A program made the position numbers and the translations under genes. Below, in pieces: positions 18,592 to 27,830 of a stretch of DNA of 64,000 nt. The notes beneath the pieces are model-generated. The model made no database searches. It was not told the DNA's origin and saw only the letters and a list, made by a program, of their open reading frames with translations. Source of the DNA: JBGPQJ01 sp963829485 (lineage in GTDB: Bacteria > Chloroflexota > Anaerolineae > Anaerolineales > Villigracilaceae); the NCBI GenBank assembly GCA_963829485.1, contig CAWHIK010000002.1, positions 186,001 through 250,000 on the forward strand, in the 5' to 3' direction. How positions within the stretch are numbered: the first letter of the stretch is position 1; each line of letters begins with the position of its first letter.

Positions 18592-19514
18592 CCCGGAGAC
18601 CGGTGATGTTGGCGCAGCAGGCGCGTCCTGCGTGCCCATATCCGCCGCCTTCTTGGCCGCATTGGCGCCTGGACAGGGCGCCGGTGCGATCCAGGCAGCT
18701 GGCACGCCTGCGAACCAGGCAAAAGTGTTCGACCTGCTCCTTCAGGGTGCAACAGCCCGTGAGATCATCCGGCAGGTCAGCGATGACACCAATGACCCGG
18801 AGGCTAGCATTCGCCAATACGGCGTGGTCACCCTGCTACAGGAAGGACACATACAGACTGCGGGGTTCACAGGATCGGAGACCAACGACTGGGCAGGTGA
18901 CCGGCAGGACTCGACGTATGCCGTGAGCGTGCAAGGAAACACTCTGGAGAGCGAGGCGGTAGTTTCTGACGCCCTGGCAGCCTTCTCAGCAACCGACATT
19001 GGTCCGGTTGAACTTCCAGACCGGCTCATGCGCGCCCTCGAAGCGGCGTCCGCCGCAGGGGGGGATCGTCGCTGCAACAACCTGTCAGGCTTCCAACAGA
19101 CTGCTCAGGCAGCCTTCATTATGGTCGCGAGAGCCGACCAGCCTCCATTCAAAACGTCCTTCGGCAAGGAACCCTCCCCAAACGACCCCGGTCTGCCCTG
19201 GTTGTACATCTCGTTCATCGAGGCGAAAGGCGGCCCCAACCCGCTGCTTGAACTTCGAAGCCGTTACGACACCTGGCGGTCCGAGAACCTGCCCCCCTGC
19301 GCGGACTGCAACTTGGAGGCAATACCTGTCCCGCCTGGCGGTACGCCAAAGCCTATCGTGAAGGCGACCCTCAACCTCCTGAAATCGGGTCGGGCTGGGA
19401 TGGGTCGCAGGTCTCTGCTGCCTTGGCATTATCCTGGTGTTCATAACGTTATTGATCACTTTATTTAGCAAACGAAAACGACATCCTTCTGCGGCTCCAT
19501 CACGGTCTGAATAA
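18581..19514 (+). CDS. DUF1028 family protein with C-terminal membrane anchor, one frame break
   Basis: The segment STYSIVAVDPETGDVGAAG, read just upstream of and through the GTG at 18581, is the hallmark N-terminus of DUF1028 (Ntn-hydrolase-like, T-Y-S-I-V-A). The domain continues to about residue 200 (FIMVARADQPPF). An extra base near 19392 changes to frame 3, giving LGWVAGLCCLGIILVFITLL, a clear C-terminal TM helix, and the stop at 19512. The natural start codon is missing: the sequence before TYSIV belongs to a CPBP remnant, so the gene may be translated only as a damaged fusion. Confidence 0.6.
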
Positions 19515-19561
19515 GTGATGGCGGATTTGCAAAACCGGCTTGCAAAAGAAAGAGGCTGCTA

Positions 19562-20413
19562 ATGAACACCATCAATCCTTCCACAAACGGCTGGCTTAAG
19601 AAGAGTGGTAATTTCCTGTTGTTTTTCCTCGTGGAAACCATGGTGTTTGCCATCATCACCCTATCCCCTTATCTGTCGAAAAACGCACTGCTTGGCTTCC
19701 ACACCGGTCTCACCGTCGTTCTGTTGGTTGCATCCTTACTTTTGAGAAGGGGCGAACGAGGAAAATCATACTGGCCTGTCTTTTACGTTTTCTTCGTGGC
19801 AGGAACAGCTGTTCTCGTCAGCGTTCTTTTGAGTGACGATCTGCTCGGGGTGTTTCACCAATCCGTTACGACGCCCCAGGGAATTGCCTTAGCCAAGTTT
19901 TCCCAATGCATACTGACCGTGGTCCCTATTCTCATCTTGATGCCGCTCATGGGCTTTGACTGGCGCTCCATGTATCTCAAGAGAGGCCGGGTTCGCATCT
20001 GGCTTCCCGTCGCCATCGCCGCCCTGATCGTTTTCCCCGCTCTTGCTTATTTCGCCATCAGCAGCAGCCAGGCAGGAGTCTTTGAGAAACTTCTGCCGCT
20101 ATGGCCGTGGATATTGCTCTTCGTTCTATCCAACGGGTTCATGGAGGAGCTGCTTTATCGAGGCCTCTTCCTTCAAAGATATGAGAACTTTCTGGGCAAA
20201 GGCTTATCGAACGTTCTGACTGCCATTGTCTTTGCGATCATGCACACCCAGGTGACCTATGCGGCAGAGATGATCCAGTTCTTGGTAATCGTTTTGGTTC
20301 TGTCCTTAATTTGGGGGTTCCTTATCCAAAAATCCGACAGCCTGTGGGGGGCGGTGCTGTTCCATGCTGCAGGAGACTGCCTCATCATATTTGGAGCCTT
20401 TGCTAGCATGTGA
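19562..20413 (+). CDS. CPBP family intramembrane protease, copy 5
   Basis: A 283-aa polytopic protein with the motif MEELLYRGLFLQRYE (EExxxR), FAIMHTQV (motif 2 His) and AVLFHAAGDCLIIF (motif 3 His/Asp). Shorter than copies 2-4 and lacking their shared tail, so it is a more distant relative. SD AAAGAGG. No module palindrome upstream. Confidence 0.85.
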   Translation: MNTINPSTNGWLKKSGNFLLFFLVETMVFAIITLSPYLSKNALLGFHTGLTVVLLVASLLLRRGERGKSYWPVFYVFFVAGTAVLVSVLLSDDLLGVFHQSVTTPQGIALAKFSQCILTVVPILILMPLMGFDWRSMYLKRGRVRIWLPVAIAALIVFPALAYFAISSSQAGVFEKLLPLWPWILLFVLSNGFMEELLYRGLFLQRYENFLGKGLSNVLTAIVFAIMHTQVTYAAEMIQFLVIVLVLSLIWGFLIQKSDSLWGAVLFHAAGDCLIIFGAFASM

Positions 20414-20455
20414 GGGCGGCATGGTTCGTGAACGATCAAATAGAAGGAGGTTGCC

Positions 20456-20647
20456 ATTCCCAAAAATGAAAAGAGGCATCCCAATGGCTTTTGGATAGGC
20501 GTTGGTCTCAGCATCGGCATCGCGATCGGCGTTGCGCTTGTTCCATTTTTTGACAACTTCGGTGTAGGGATCGGCATCGGAGTTGCCATCGGCTCGGTTA
20601 TTGGCGCGTCCTTGGAAAAAAGAACAAAGATAACCTACATCCGCTGA
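20456..20647 (+). CDS. Small glycine-zipper membrane protein (63 aa), non-ATG start
   Basis: A strong AAGGAGG (20444-20450) is followed after five bases by ATT CCC AAA AAT, and the frame stays open to TGA at 20645. The product has repeated GxxxG-type segments (IGVGLSIGIAIGVAL, VGIGIGVAIGSVIGASL) separated by PFFDNF, then a basic tail. No ATG, GTG or TTG exists between the upstream stop and ATT, so either ATT is the start or the base call is wrong (ATG). Likely a small membrane-inserting protein of unknown role. Confidence 0.5.
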   Translation: MPKNEKRHPNGFWIGVGLSIGIAIGVALVPFFDNFGVGIGIGVAIGSVIGASLEKRTKITYIR

Positions 20648-20715
20648 CCAACGATGGCACGTTCGGTGGTGCGCCTCAGCTTCCGGATGAAAAGTAGTCG
20701 AAAGGCGAGTTACTC

Positions 20716-21498
20716 ATGACACAGGCAAATTACATGTCCCGCAAAAATCAATTTTTGAGATCATTCGATCAACTACTGGCACGGGTACAGCCGTGGGTCA
20801 AAACATGGCTTGGCGAGGAGCAGGCGGAACGGTTCATGCGTGAGTCGCGCCAGGAATATGAAGCTCTGATCCCCCGCATCCCCTTCATTGGAAACAGTTT
20901 GGCGACACTCAGTTTCTATAAGCCTGTGACCCGCTACCTTGCCGTCTATCGTGCTCTGCAGAAACAGGGACGAACCGTTGAGGAGGCCGGGCGCTTGATC
21001 TATCGCATGGGTACAGAAGAAGCGCTGGCGATCCCACCTCTTGCCCGTCGAGTCATGGAAGTTCTATGGTTTTCCCGGTGGCTCAGGAAGTTGATCAAGT
21101 ACAAGGCAATCAAGTCGCAGCGACGCATATACCCGGCCGACTTTGTTATGAACTACGTGGAAGGCGACGGTCAGGAGTTCGATTATGGGGTCGACTACAT
21201 CGAATGTGCCAACTGCAAATTCCTTCAAGCTGAGAAGGCTTTTGAGATCGCGCCTTATGTATGCGCGACGGACAAGCCTATCAGCGAATTGATGGGCTGG
21301 GGCTTATACCGGACAACAACCATCGCGGATGGATCCCCGATATGTCAATTCCGCTTCAAGAAAGGCGGCAGGACGCAGGTGGTGATCCCTCACATGTTGG
21401 AGGGAAGAGAGTCCCTTTGGTACATCCAGGTCGCACTGATTTTGTTGTCCTTTGCAGCAATGCTCGGCGCAATCTTTCTATCCATGCAGGTTGCTTGA
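20716..21498 (+). CDS. L-2-amino-thiazoline-4-carboxylate hydrolase-like protein
   Basis: A 260-aa protein resembling the ATC_hydrolase family (PF14196): helical N-terminal half, then FDYGVDYIECANCKFLQ, APYVCATDKPISELMGWGL and the final CQFRFKKGG. The conserved Cys residues of the family are present. A single TM helix is added at the C-terminus (IQVALILLSFAAMLGAIFL), which suggests a membrane-bound form. Family members are often named for one Pseudomonas enzyme but most have unknown substrates. Confidence 0.6.
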   Translation: MTQANYMSRKNQFLRSFDQLLARVQPWVKTWLGEEQAERFMRESRQEYEALIPRIPFIGNSLATLSFYKPVTRYLAVYRALQKQGRTVEEAGRLIYRMGTEEALAIPPLARRVMEVLWFSRWLRKLIKYKAIKSQRRIYPADFVMNYVEGDGQEFDYGVDYIECANCKFLQAEKAFEIAPYVCATDKPISELMGWGLYRTTTIADGSPICQFRFKKGGRTQVVIPHMLEGRESLWYIQVALILLSFAAMLGAIFLSMQVA

Positions 21499-21528
21499 AA
21501 GAAAAATTGGTAGCGTGGACAAAGGCAT

Positions 21529-21640
21529 GAAAACGAATTGTCGTACCCAAAAAGCAAGTGTCGTGCCAATGTCGTGCACACGACGTGGAGTTTCCGGACC
21601 AAATTCCTATAATGTGGTTTACATTCGAAAGGAGTAAACC
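21529..21640 (+). promoter_or_regulatory. Shared promoter/operator module, copy B
   Basis: Same module as 13629-13740: palindrome GTCGTG-CA-CACGAC at 21571-21584, possible -35 TGGAGT (21586-21591), 16-base spacer, -10 TATAAT (21608-21613), then the identical ACATTCGAAAGGAGTAAACC leader. It drives the XRE regulator, so autoregulation is the simplest reading. Confidence 0.75.
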
Positions 21641-22225
21641 ATGAACCAACCTGATCTCGGACTTAAAGTAACAGAACTGCGCCAGCAAAAAGGACTGACG
21701 CAGGAACAGCTGGCCGAACGCTGTGAGGTCAGCCCGCGGACCATTCAACGCATCGAAAGCGGCGATGTGGACCCGCGCGCGTATACCATTCACTGCCTGG
21801 GCGAAGTCCTCGAATTCGATTTCGGCGAGGAGAACACCGGCAATGAAAATATCTGGCTGGCTGCCCTGCACATCAGCAGCATCTTCGTCATCCTCATCAT
21901 CCCCCTGCTGCTGTGGTCGTGGAAGAAGAACCAGTCGTACAAGATCGACAAGCAAGGCAGGCAGGTGCTCAATTTCCAGATCACCATGACGTTGTCACTT
22001 TTCGCTGCTGCATTCTTCATGCTCGTCGGCTTGCCAGCTTTAGTCCTCTTGAACATGGACATGGGAGAGGGATTTGTCATATTGGCTTCAACTCTGGCCA
22101 TATTCAGCATCCTCCCCTTCATCCTCATCGGATTCTTCTGCCTCTACCAGGGCGTCGTCAACACGATACGCGCTCTATCCGATAAACCCGTTCACTATGC
22201 CTTGAGCATTCCGTTCGTGAAGTAA
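21641..22225 (+). CDS. XRE-family HTH regulator with membrane-spanning DUF4870-like domain
   Basis: 194 aa. Residues 8-60 form a Cro/C1-type helix-turn-helix (VTELRQQKGLTQEQLAERCE, SPRTIQRIESGDVDPRAYT). Residues ~75-185 hold four hydrophobic helices of the DUF4870 type. The DNA-binding domain would lie on the cytoplasmic face of the membrane. Its promoter contains the same operator as CPBP copy 4, so it probably represses itself and that protease unit, perhaps in response to a membrane signal. The regulatory link is inferred. Confidence 0.8.
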   Translation: MNQPDLGLKVTELRQQKGLTQEQLAERCEVSPRTIQRIESGDVDPRAYTIHCLGEVLEFDFGEENTGNENIWLAALHISSIFVILIIPLLLWSWKKNQSYKIDKQGRQVLNFQITMTLSLFAAAFFMLVGLPALVLLNMDMGEGFVILASTLAIFSILPFILIGFFCLYQGVVNTIRALSDKPVHYALSIPFVK

Positions 22226-22231
22226 AGACCT

Positions 22232-22264
22232 GGGGCATCCGGAAATGAGTCCACCGGATGCCCC
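22232..22264 (+). terminator. Hairpin terminator after the XRE gene
   Basis: Perfect 11-bp stem GGGGCATCCGG/CCGGATGCCCC with an 11-base loop, six bases after the stop. No T tract follows. Confidence 0.65.
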
Positions 22265-22343
22265 CTATCGAAACAACAACGAAGAATCATTTGAAAAATG
22301 TATACTTCGGGTATAGCTTGTTCATCGGACGCGAGGAGGCACA

Positions 22344-23526
22344 ATGACCATGACAATCCGTTCATTGCTTGGAGATGAACTGTTCGATGCGCTATATGTG
22401 CTGGCCCAGTACGCCCTGCATCCGTCGCCGCCGTTTCAAAAAAAGGAAGAGTGGCTGGACATCGTCCGCGGGCGAAAGGGCCTCACCTGCCATGCAGTAT
22501 ACGAAGATGAAAAGCCCGTCTCGATCGCGGTCAGCACAAGCCATGACGCAAAACCTGCGGGGAAAATTATTCCCGGCGTCAGGCGTGTGGGGCGTCGCGA
22601 CAGATCCATCCGCGCGCCGCAAGGGGTACTGCCGGCAGACGATAACCAGCCTGTTGGCTGCCGAAAAGGAATCGGGAAAGGTCTTCTCGAACCTGTACCC
22701 CTTCCGGGAATCGTTTTACGAGCGGATGGGATACGTCTCCTTTCCGCTAACCAAAGTCGTCAAACTGTCGACATTATCCCTTTCCCCTCTGATGAACTTG
22801 AACAAAGGCGGCGAAATCGAACTTAATCCGGTCGGAGAGGTATTCGGCACTTACAGGGAGTATCTTGCGGGCATGCGTCAGCATAGACATGGGATGGGAT
22901 TCTTCGATTTTGGCGACCAGTCTGCAGCGGACCGCGCCAACCTGTGGCTGGCATTCGCCCGTTTCGACGGTCAGGTCGAAGGCTTGATCTTATACCGCAT
23001 CCAGGGTGAGGAAGTCACGAAATTTAATTTCGTCGCTTATCGGTTTTACTACCGCACCAGCCAAGCCAGATACTTGATGCTTAACTGGATCGCCCGGCAT
23101 ATCGACCAGACCGACCGCGCCGAAATCCACCTGCCGCCCGATGAATACCCTGAAACCTGGCTGTCGGACCTGGATGTGAAAGTTGAATCCGCCATCCGCC
23201 CCGGCATGAACCGCGTTCTGGATATCGAAAAAATTGGCGGAATGAGTGCCGGCGATGGAGTTTTCTCGGCGAAGGTCATCGATCCGCTCTGCTCATGGAA
23301 TGAGGGGATGTGGCGATTCGAATCTGCTGGCGGAATACTTCACGTTTCAAAATCGTTGAAGGCGGATTGCGAACTGACCATCCAGGGGCTGAGCGCGCTC
23401 ATCGCGGGGACTCGCGACCCGCAGGATTTCCACCTGCACGGCTGGGGCAATCCCGATTCAAAAACGCAAGCCGCCATGCAAACAATGTTCCCCAGGTTGA
23501 TTCCGTTTATGCATGAGAATTTTTAG
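22344..23526 (+). CDS. Eis-like GNAT N-acetyltransferase, one frame break
   Basis: About 393 aa after one extra base near 22548 is removed. The acetyl-CoA site is GVWGVATDPSARRKGYCRQT, followed by LYPFRESFYERMGYV, a second GNAT-like half and a C-terminal sterol-carrier-like domain: the three-part Eis architecture. Eis proteins acetylate amines of aminoglycosides or peptides. SD GAGGAGG. The nucleoside hydrolase gene follows after eight bases. Confidence 0.75.
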
Positions 23527-23534
23527 GAGTTCTT

Positions 23535-24671
23535 GTGAAACGGATAGCGCAATTCGTTCTCATAGTAATTGCAATCCTTGCCTGCCTGTTGATCATGGTC
23601 TGGCCTATGGCTCCACTTTGGACACAGCTGGGACTGGAACCGAAATGCATCCAGGGCACATGGCCAGACCTGAAATTCACCGATTGCCCGGGACACGAGC
23701 CGGCGGTCACACTGTTGCCGCTGCCTACACCAGGCGCGGATGGTCCCATCCCCCTCATCGTGGATGATGACGGCAGCCCCGACGGATCGATCGCATTGCT
23801 CTATTTTCTTAAAAATCCACTTTTCGATGTACGCGCTGTAACAATATCCTATGGCGAGGCTCATCCTGAAAAATTTTCACCGAATGTGGCACGGATCTTA
23901 GCCGCCGTCGGGCGGACTGACATCCCGGTGGGTTACGGCCGCGATGCGCCATTGGAGGGGTCCAACTCTTTCCCCGAATCCTGGCGGCAGGCAAGCGATG
24001 AGTTCTGGGGATTGCCGCTCCCGCCGGTGAGTGAAGTCACAAAACCCATCCCCGCAGCAAAATTAATCGTCGATACCATTTCCAATTCTGAAAAGCCGGT
24101 AACGATCTTTATCAGTGGAAGTCACACCAACCTGGCTGAAGCGCTTCGTCTCGATCCGGGCATCGCTGCCCATATCGACAATGTTTTCATCATGGGCGGG
24201 AGCGTCAATGCGCCGGGGAATATCCACAGCGATTGGCCTGAGTTCGAGAACGAGGTTGCCGAGTGGAACATCTGGGTTGATCCACAGGCTGCCCGCGAAG
24301 TGTTTTCATCCGGCCTACCCTTGCATCTCGTCCCGCTGGATGCCACTCGCCAGGTGGTCTGGAAACAAGCCGACGTCCCGGGGTGGAAATCGGGAGCACC
24401 TGAAAGTAAACTGGCGGGTGACCTGCTGCAATGGATGCTGGATAATTGGTCCCGTGACGGCGTATTCATCTGGGATCTGGTGGCTGCCGTCCAGGCTACT
24501 GACCCGGCAACCTGCCCCGAGGCGCAAATGGCGCTGGAAGTCGTCACCGCACCTGGACCCGAGCAGGGACGCACGAAGATCGTCGAACAAAGTCCAAATG
24601 TATCCGTCTGTCTTGACCCAGCCCCGGACTTCATCAAGTCGCTTGCAGCTTCAGTTTTTCAGCAACCGTGA
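23535..24671 (+). CDS. Inosine/uridine-preferring nucleoside hydrolase-like protein, membrane anchored
   Basis: 378 aa from a GTG with AGGAG that overlaps the previous stop. An N-terminal hydrophobic segment (~5-25) acts as signal anchor. The nucleoside hydrolase fold is shown by VDDDGSPDGSIALLYFL in place of the usual DTDPGxDDA metal site, by FISGSHTNLAEALR, MGGSV and by AEWNIWVDPQAA (FNxxxDPxAA). The changed Asp cluster may alter metal or substrate use. Probably acts outside the membrane on nucleosides or related ribosides. Confidence 0.8.
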   Translation: MKRIAQFVLIVIAILACLLIMVWPMAPLWTQLGLEPKCIQGTWPDLKFTDCPGHEPAVTLLPLPTPGADGPIPLIVDDDGSPDGSIALLYFLKNPLFDVRAVTISYGEAHPEKFSPNVARILAAVGRTDIPVGYGRDAPLEGSNSFPESWRQASDEFWGLPLPPVSEVTKPIPAAKLIVDTISNSEKPVTIFISGSHTNLAEALRLDPGIAAHIDNVFIMGGSVNAPGNIHSDWPEFENEVAEWNIWVDPQAAREVFSSGLPLHLVPLDATRQVVWKQADVPGWKSGAPESKLAGDLLQWMLDNWSRDGVFIWDLVAAVQATDPATCPEAQMALEVVTAPGPEQGRTKIVEQSPNVSVCLDPAPDFIKSLAASVFQQP

Positions 24672-24693
24672 TCTTACGTGAGAGGAAAATAAC

Positions 24694-25380
24694 ATGACTG
24701 AAAACAAATCCTCAAAAGATGTCAGGAAAGCTGCCTTTTTTCGTGCCGGGATTGGGTTGCCCATCGTCGCACTTCTCATCATCCTCCCCTCAGGCACTTG
24801 GAATTACTGGCAAGGGTGGCTGTACATCGCGGTTCTCTATACCCCACTTATTTTCACAATGGCCTACTTGTTCAAGAATGACCCTGCCCTGCTCGAGCGC
24901 CGGATGCGGACAAAGGAGAAAGAGACGGCCCAGCGCAGGATCATCGGCATCGCCATAATTTACTTCCTGGTTGCATTCATGCTGCCCGGTTTTGATATCC
25001 GTTTCGGCTGGTCGAACGTCCCCCCGATCGTTTCCATCCTCGCAGACCTGCTCGTCCTGGCGGGGTACTTGACCTTCGTCTGGGTGCTGATGGCCAACAG
25101 CTACCTCTCCCGCGTGGTGGAAGTGGACGCCGGCCAAAAGGTGGTGACGACCGGACCCTACGCCATCGTGCGTCACCCCATGTATGCCGGCATCTGCCTG
25201 CTGTACATCGCTTCGCCGGTCGCGCTCGGTTCCTTTTGGGCATTGATCCCCGCCCTGCTAATTGTCCCCATCCTGATCGCCCGCATCCGCAACGAAGAGG
25301 AAGTCCTGCGCCGCGAACTGCCTGGTTACGTCGAATATACCCAAAAGGTCAAATACCGCCTCCTGCCAGGGGTCTGGTAG
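24694..25380 (+). CDS. Isoprenylcysteine carboxyl methyltransferase-like membrane protein
   Basis: 228 aa, about five TM helices. The C-terminal SAM-binding signature of the ICMT/PEMT family is present: VVTTGPYAIVRHPMYAGI, then RNEEEVLRRELPGYVEYT. Bacterial members methylate small lipophilic acids or lipids; substrate unknown. Lies 22 bases after the nucleoside hydrolase. Confidence 0.85.
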   Translation: MTENKSSKDVRKAAFFRAGIGLPIVALLIILPSGTWNYWQGWLYIAVLYTPLIFTMAYLFKNDPALLERRMRTKEKETAQRRIIGIAIIYFLVAFMLPGFDIRFGWSNVPPIVSILADLLVLAGYLTFVWVLMANSYLSRVVEVDAGQKVVTTGPYAIVRHPMYAGICLLYIASPVALGSFWALIPALLIVPILIARIRNEEEVLRRELPGYVEYTQKVKYRLLPGVW

Positions 25381-25403
25381 GAATAAAGCTAAAGGAGGGA
25401 TAT

Positions 25404-26364
25404 ATGGATGCACAAGGATTCAGATCCATGCTCGAAGGGCGCAAAGTACCCGCAGAGAAAATGGACTCCGCCCTGGCGCTGGCCGAACGGTTCGAACAGT
25501 TTGCCCAAAGCTCCAGCAATGGTTTTTCAACGGAGACTGCTTGGGCGTTCTCGAAGAAACTCATCGACGAAGAACAGAACACAGAGGAGAACTTCATCAC
25601 ACTTGCACGCTATGGATTGTTCATCAAGAATAATGCTGTCTTTGTCGCCTTTCTGGAATTGCTGGACGGCGGCGAAGCACAGGAGAATCTGTATAAAAGG
25701 GTCGCGGAACGGTTTGGCGAATCCTTGCGGGACAAGGTCTTCGCCGGTATCGGCGTGATACCCTTTGGCATCCCAACTCCTGAAAAGCCAAAGTACATGC
25801 ATCCGGTCATTGAGCGGTTGCGGCAAGCCGTCGGTGATGAAGCATGCCGGGAATTCCTGTCCGACTGTCTGCGTGATCTACCAGACGAGTATTACGCCAG
25901 GGAACGAGAGTTGTTTCAGTCCAGCAAGAATGTTGACGAATATATTTCCCGAAAAAAGGATAAATTCGTCGAGCAGCTTGAGACCTGCCAGCGCGAGGGA
26001 CGCCTGTTCTTCGCCCAGGAAGTCACTGATGAAGTTCTGGACTTCGTTCGACATGAACCCGAGATCGGCGGCGGTGTACGAGAGGGGAATATTGTTTACG
26101 AGACCAAGATCCCTTTTTTGACAAAAGATTATCTGGTCGAGAGCGACCCAGTCCTGAAGCGTTACTATTACTGCCATTGCCCATGGGCTCGCGAAGCGAT
26201 TAAAAGCGGGGGAGAAGTATCACACATCTTCTGCAATTGCAGCGCCGGGTTCCACAAGAAACCCTGGGAGAGCCGCGCTAGGGCAAAAAATTAAAGCCGA
26301 AGTCCTCGAATCGGTGCTGCAAGGCGATGATCGCTGCCGGTTCGCCATTCACCTACCGGAGTAA
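25404..26364 (+). CDS. Conserved Cys-containing protein of unknown function, one frame break near the end
   Basis: Starts at the ATG at 25404, 13 bases past AAAGGAGG. About 320 aa: a helical N-terminal two-thirds, then YYYCHCPWAREAIKSGG and FCNCSAGFHKKPWE, two Cys/His clusters that could bind a metal. An extra base near 26273 truncates the obvious frame; reading on in frame 1 gives ALGQKIKAEVLESVLQGDD and a stop at 26362. It resembles DUF6144-type proteins from memory, but I cannot confirm this. Confidence 0.55.
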
Positions 26365-26397
26365 ACCACCTCAAGATTTCTGTCTCCAGGAGAATCA

Positions 26398-26886
26398 ATG
26401 AACGCCACGCCCGACATTCACTTCATGCACATCACCGCTGCGACGTTGAACCAGGTCTGTGACCTGAGCGAAACGCTCTCCCCTGTCCATCGAAGGATGG
26501 TCGCGGACAATGTCCGGTCGATCGCCCAGGCACACTTCTCCCCCAGCGCATGGATGCGCGCTGTCTACGCCGACGATACTCCGATCGGCTTTATCATGAC
26601 CCATACCGGTTCGGACTATGAGGACGGGATCGACTGCCCGGGCGTGTTCCTGTGGCGGTTCATGATCGCAGAACCCTATCAGGGGAAAGGCTTCGGCAAA
26701 CGCGCACTGGAAAGACTCATTCAGCATCTAAAAGCAATGGGGGTTCCGCAACTCTACACCAGTTGCGAGCAGGGTGAGGGCAGCCCGGAAGGTTTCTATC
26801 GCAAGCTGGGATTTGCTTCCACGGGCGGTCATTATGGCGACGAGATCGAGCTGGTATTGAATGTCGACACCTACACCATCAATTAA
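26398..26886 (+). CDS. GNAT family N-acetyltransferase
   Basis: 162 aa single GNAT domain. The acetyl-CoA pyrophosphate loop is YQGKGFGKRALERL after the beta4 strand LWRFMIA; the C-terminal GSPEGFYRKLGF is the motif B region. Substrate unknown. First of two consecutive acetyltransferase genes. Confidence 0.85.
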   Translation: MNATPDIHFMHITAATLNQVCDLSETLSPVHRRMVADNVRSIAQAHFSPSAWMRAVYADDTPIGFIMTHTGSDYEDGIDCPGVFLWRFMIAEPYQGKGFGKRALERLIQHLKAMGVPQLYTSCEQGEGSPEGFYRKLGFASTGGHYGDEIELVLNVDTYTIN

Positions 26887-26900
26887 AAGAGAAGACCATC

Positions 26901-27818
26901 ATGACCACGAAATTACGCAATTACACCCATCCGGAAGATTACAACAAAATTAGCAAATTCCTCATCGCGCACCACCAGCCCGGGAACACGGATGGTAATT
27001 GGCTTGAGCCTGCCTGGGAATACATGCATGGGCATCCCTACCTGGATGGATCGTCGCTGGGGAAAATCGGGATATGGGAAGACGCGGGGGAGATCGTGGC
27101 GGTCGCCACCTATAAGTCCCGCCTGGGCGAGGCTTTCTTTGAGTTCCACCCGTCTTATCGACACCTTCGCCGTGAGATGCTCGATTACGCTGAAAACAAT
27201 CTGGCAGGCATCTCTCAAGAAGATAGCAGAAGGTATCTGCGCGCGTATATCAATGACAACGACCCTGAGTTTCTGGAAATCATAAAAACCCGAGGGTACG
27301 AAAAAGACCCTGAGGGCTCTCGCATGATGTGCTGCTTCGACATTCCCAAGCCCTTTCCCGATATCGCATTACCGGACGGATTCCGGCTGACCAGTCTGGC
27401 TGAAGAATGCGACTGGGCGAAAGTCCATCGTGTGATATGGCGCGGATTTGATCACGGGGATGATGTTCCCATGAATGAAGAGGAACTCGAGAGCCGCCGC
27501 AGGATGTTCGAAACCCCCAAGGCACGGCTCGATCTGAAAATTGCCGTCGCTGCCCCAAGCGGAGACTTCGTCGCCTTTTGCGGAATGTTCCATGAACCAG
27601 CCGGCAGGTTTGCCTATGTCGAACCGGTCGCCACCGACCCGGATTATCGCCGCATGGGTCTGGGCAAGGCTGCCGTTCTGGAGGGAATCCGTCGCTGCGG
27701 CGCGCTCGGTGCGACCGAAGCCTTTGTGGGTAACGACCTGCCGATTTACAGGGCGATCGGTTTCAAAGAAGTATATAACAGTGAATGCTGGGTGAAATAC
27801 TTTAACAACGCTGCATAG
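26901..27818 (+). CDS. Tandem GNAT acetyltransferase
   Basis: 305 aa with two GNAT folds. The N-terminal copy (1-150) is degenerate at the CoA loop. The C-terminal copy has YVEPVATDPDYRRMGLGKAA, a complete motif A, and PIYRAIGF. It starts 14 bases after the previous GNAT gene. Tandem GNAT proteins usually keep one active site. Confidence 0.85.
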   Translation: MTTKLRNYTHPEDYNKISKFLIAHHQPGNTDGNWLEPAWEYMHGHPYLDGSSLGKIGIWEDAGEIVAVATYKSRLGEAFFEFHPSYRHLRREMLDYAENNLAGISQEDSRRYLRAYINDNDPEFLEIIKTRGYEKDPEGSRMMCCFDIPKPFPDIALPDGFRLTSLAEECDWAKVHRVIWRGFDHGDDVPMNEEELESRRRMFETPKARLDLKIAVAAPSGDFVAFCGMFHEPAGRFAYVEPVATDPDYRRMGLGKAAVLEGIRRCGALGATEAFVGNDLPIYRAIGFKEVYNSECWVKYFNNAA

Positions 27819-27830
27819 AGCAACAGCCTG

